From Bryum argenteum (taxonomy: Eukaryota > Streptophyta > Bryopsida > Bryales > Bryaceae), in NCBI GenBank assembly GCA_037043015.1, contig CM073324.1:22956097-23020096 (forward strand): a stretch of 64,000 bases of DNA, in the 5' to 3' direction. Position 1 is the first letter of the stretch; the number at the start of each line of letters is the position of its first letter. Below the pieces are notes generated by a model. It saw only the letters and a program-made list of their open reading frames with translations. It did no database searches and was not told the DNA's origin. Positions 61,402 through 64,000 of this stretch are shown here, in pieces. The translations under genes were made by a program, and so were the position numbers.

Positions 61402-63100
61402 TGGTGCACTCATAGGAGTGATTGAACTGCAACTGTCTCCATGAAGTCTAGAAAGCATAGATAAAAACTGATTAGGTAGTTTGTATAGTGAAGATTTGAT
61501 AATTAATTTGCAGATCTTGCACAAACTCATTGAGTTAACATTTGTTCATTGTAAGTGATGTCTTACAACGCATAGAAGAATTTTGCGAAAAAAAATGTAA
61601 AACGTGATTGACTAAATTTTTGGAACCAAAATGTAACTTTATTAGGTTTAAAAAACAAAACAAAACTACATAGAGTACCTCTCGGTCAAATAGTCATTAG
61701 TCCCTCGATTTATGTTCGAACAGATTGAGAGTTGGGATGATCGTAGATCTCTTTAGTAGCTTTCCATCGGTATATGACTTGTCCAATTCCGATCTGTAGT
61801 GAAAGAGGATTCACCTCCTAAAGTCAAGAGTGTTAAAAGTGTCTATCGGCCAGCGTAAATAAAAAACAAGCCTAACCAGAAGTCAATTTGTTATAGATTT
61901 TTTATCTTATGCTTTGAAGATTTTCAGAGTAGATGTACAATCAAGTTGGTTTTTTAAAAAGGTTAAGGCACCTCCAATTCCGAGCTAGCATAGAAAAATA
62001 GCGGCTTAAAAACTTAAAGTCACTTTAAAAGGCATTTGACCTGGAGATTTCTTCTTATTCTTTCTCTTGTTCCTCATCATTTTTTCTTTTTTTCTTTTTT
62101 TCCCTTCTTCATTTCTTTTGTGATCTTGATCTCCAACACAATATTGCGACCAATTGCCACGTCATGTAGCTGACACTGGTTTTCCTCGCAACGAAATACA
62201 TTAGATCTAGCCATGATCATTAGATTTATGGTTTGTCACTTTCACAGATTATTTATATAAAAAAATATTTTATTCCGCATGATTGTATGAATAGTTGCAG
62301 AAGCACAGAGAGCATCACGTGACTCACGAGGAGAGATGTCATTTAAAACATAGGTTTCCATTTCGTTGATTTGAAATGAATTCATAGAAGCCTCCTCGTT
62401 TTTAAGACCTATATTGCTTGTTCTTTTGAAAAATCTTTACAAAATAATTTGGTATTCTGCAAACATTAGCCATATGGCCTACTTTAACATATTTGTAGCA
62501 AATACGTGTTTCTGATGCAGCTTACCACGACTAGTAAGAAACTCATTTTCTTTTCAAGCAAAAACTAAAGGGATATGAGATCAGAATCGATAGTAAATCT
62601 TATATTTTTGTACTCTTAGGCTAGTACAACACACATAGAAAAGTTGGATTTTCTATATCAATTTTTCATTTATTATATTTTTACTACAGAGCCTTAGTTG
62701 TGAAATTGTTTTATAAATGTCATTGTTAAAAGCAAGAACTGTTAGAAAATCCAACATTCGAAGATGGGTGTAGTCAGAGAGAACTCAAGAATTAAAAATA
62801 CTTTTCTGGTCATCAAAATGAGATTTGAGATTTTGCCAAAGCTCATTGGGATTTTTAATCTTCTGATATTCATACTGGAGAGATAAAATTAGATAGACGA
62901 AATTTGAACTTTTGCCAAAGCTCATTGGAATTTTCAATCTCCAGATATTGATACTGGAGAGATGAAACTAGATAGTGACGACGGAGAATTAAAGTTTTTC
63001 CAAGTAATAAAGAGTAAGACTTACAATTATTTTCGGATGAAAAGAAATATAACCCGATAACTGGTGCGCAAAAATGTGAGCTTTGATCATCTTCATCGCT
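58400..63100 (-). mobile_element. Old, heavily broken Ty1-copia element
   Basis: Fragments on the minus strand appear in copia order from high to low coordinates: a gag zinc-knuckle relic (near 62480), integrase remnants (near 60650-61020), reverse transcriptase remnants (near 59730-59930) and its C-terminal part (near 59190-59380). Breaks are very numerous. LTRs are not recognisable, so the ends are approximate. It is much older than the element at 26930-32401 and clearly a fossil. Confidence 0.75.
61350..61397. repeat. A-rich and (AT)n microsatellite
   Basis: An A-rich run followed by about 13 AT units, lying within the old copia fossil. Confidence 0.9.
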
Positions 63101-63239
63101 TATAATAAATAGTTGTTGTCATTCATTGGCTGCCAACTGTGAAAACTGTAAAGATTGAAGTCTCATCGGAGGATGGAGGTTAGTTAAAGCCACCGGCATG
63201 ACTGAAGATGTACCAACGAAGAAATAGAAGAAATCGTAA

Positions 63240-64000
63240 TATTATTTAAAATATTAAATAATATATTATGTAAAATAGAAACAAGTTAGTTCGAGTTTTA
63301 TGAATAGTGTAAAAAATTTAAAATATTAGGTAGTTAGTGAGAAGCTAAATGTACGAAGTACAAATTCACAACTTACAAATATGTACAGTAAAGGGTAAGA
63401 AAAATAAATTTACAAGGTAAAATATAAATCACTGAAAGAAAACAATAAAAACAGTAAAAGTATAAATACAATGAAGTAAAAAAAACAATAAAAAGTAAAA
63501 ATATGTAAAAATACAAATACTAAATGTAAAAATAGTAAAATTAAAAATAATAAATATAAAAGTACATGATAGTATGTAGTTAAGGTTTAGTGTGGAAAGT
63601 AAATGTAAAAAGTATAAGTAAAAAGTAAAATAATTGAGGTTTGTAAAAAAAGCTTTTGTAAAGAAAAAGCTTCTAAAGGACAACTAAATAAATAAAAACA
63701 ATAAAATGAAACTAAATACGAACAAAACGAGAAGAAATGAACAAGTATCAAGTTTGAAAATAACAAAACTAAGTTGTAAAGTTTGTCAATAAAAGTTACA
63801 AAAGAGATGTAAGGAAGTTCACAGTGTGAGGAGGGAAGTTTTGAGTCAAAAGAGAAGATTGGAAAAGAAATAATTTATTCTAAAATTTTGTTCCAAAAAC
63901 AAAACTCCAAAAAACTACAATGAAATTAAAGACAAGTAAAAGATAGCTAAGATACAGTATCAAGAAATTAGTACTAAAAATTAAGAATTATAAAAGAGCA
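63240..64000. other. A-rich low-complexity tract
   Basis: The plus strand is dominated by AAATA/GTAAAA-type short repeats. The T-rich reading frame on the other strand (63429-63683) is a composition artefact, not a gene. Nothing else is seen to the window end. Confidence 0.7.

Noticed and set aside
63429-63683. Phenylalanine-rich frame on the minus strand
   Set aside because: Product of an A-rich low-complexity tract.

Overview
This window is nuclear DNA of a land plant. The evidence is a CYP704-type cytochrome P450 with plant exon structure, a plant oligopeptidase B, translocon-associated protein alpha, a plant-type ribosomal protein L27a, a GPI-anchored fasciclin-like protein, Ty1-copia retrotransposons, and Stowaway- and Tourist-type MITEs. 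Introns of about 90-400 bp and AT-rich spacers would suit a non-seed plant such as a bryophyte or lycophyte, but the sequence alone does not prove this. There is no bacterial or organellar signature.

Layout. 0.8-3.6 kb: six-exon P450 (minus). 7.5-12.5 kb: twelve-exon S9A oligopeptidase (minus), with a triplicated exon-2 border inside intron 1. 16.2-18.4 kb (minus) and 20.3-22.3 kb (plus): two complete eight-exon copies of the TRAP-alpha gene, head to head about 2 kb apart. 24.0-24.5 kb: intronless RPL27a. 26.9-32.4 kb: a young copia element with 412-bp LTRs and a 5-bp target duplication. 32.4-45.6 kb: gene-poor repeat territory. 45.6-47.6 kb: an intronless P-loop GTPase of 668 residues with a cysteine-rich region. 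52.2-53.4 kb: a two-exon fasciclin-like gene. 54.5-56.2 kb: a six-exon quinone oxidoreductase (minus). 58.4-63.1 kb: an old, heavily broken copia relative, followed by A-rich DNA.

The genes are unrelated housekeeping and cell-wall functions: secretion (TRAP-alpha), translation (RPL27a), peptide turnover (oligopeptidase B), lipid or sporopollenin hydroxylation (P450), redox detoxification (quinone reductase) and cell surface (fasciclin-like). They do not form a cluster.

The most notable feature is the set of small non-autonomous elements flanked by TTAA with CCC...GGG ends, the signature of piggyBac-type transposition. Two 225-bp copies sit in tandem sharing one TTAA. Their insertion point is proven by a related repeat elsewhere in the window that still has the empty TTAA site. 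A 72-bp version occurs twice, and an 891-bp version is folded into a near-perfect 360-bp inverted repeat. No transposase for them is present here.
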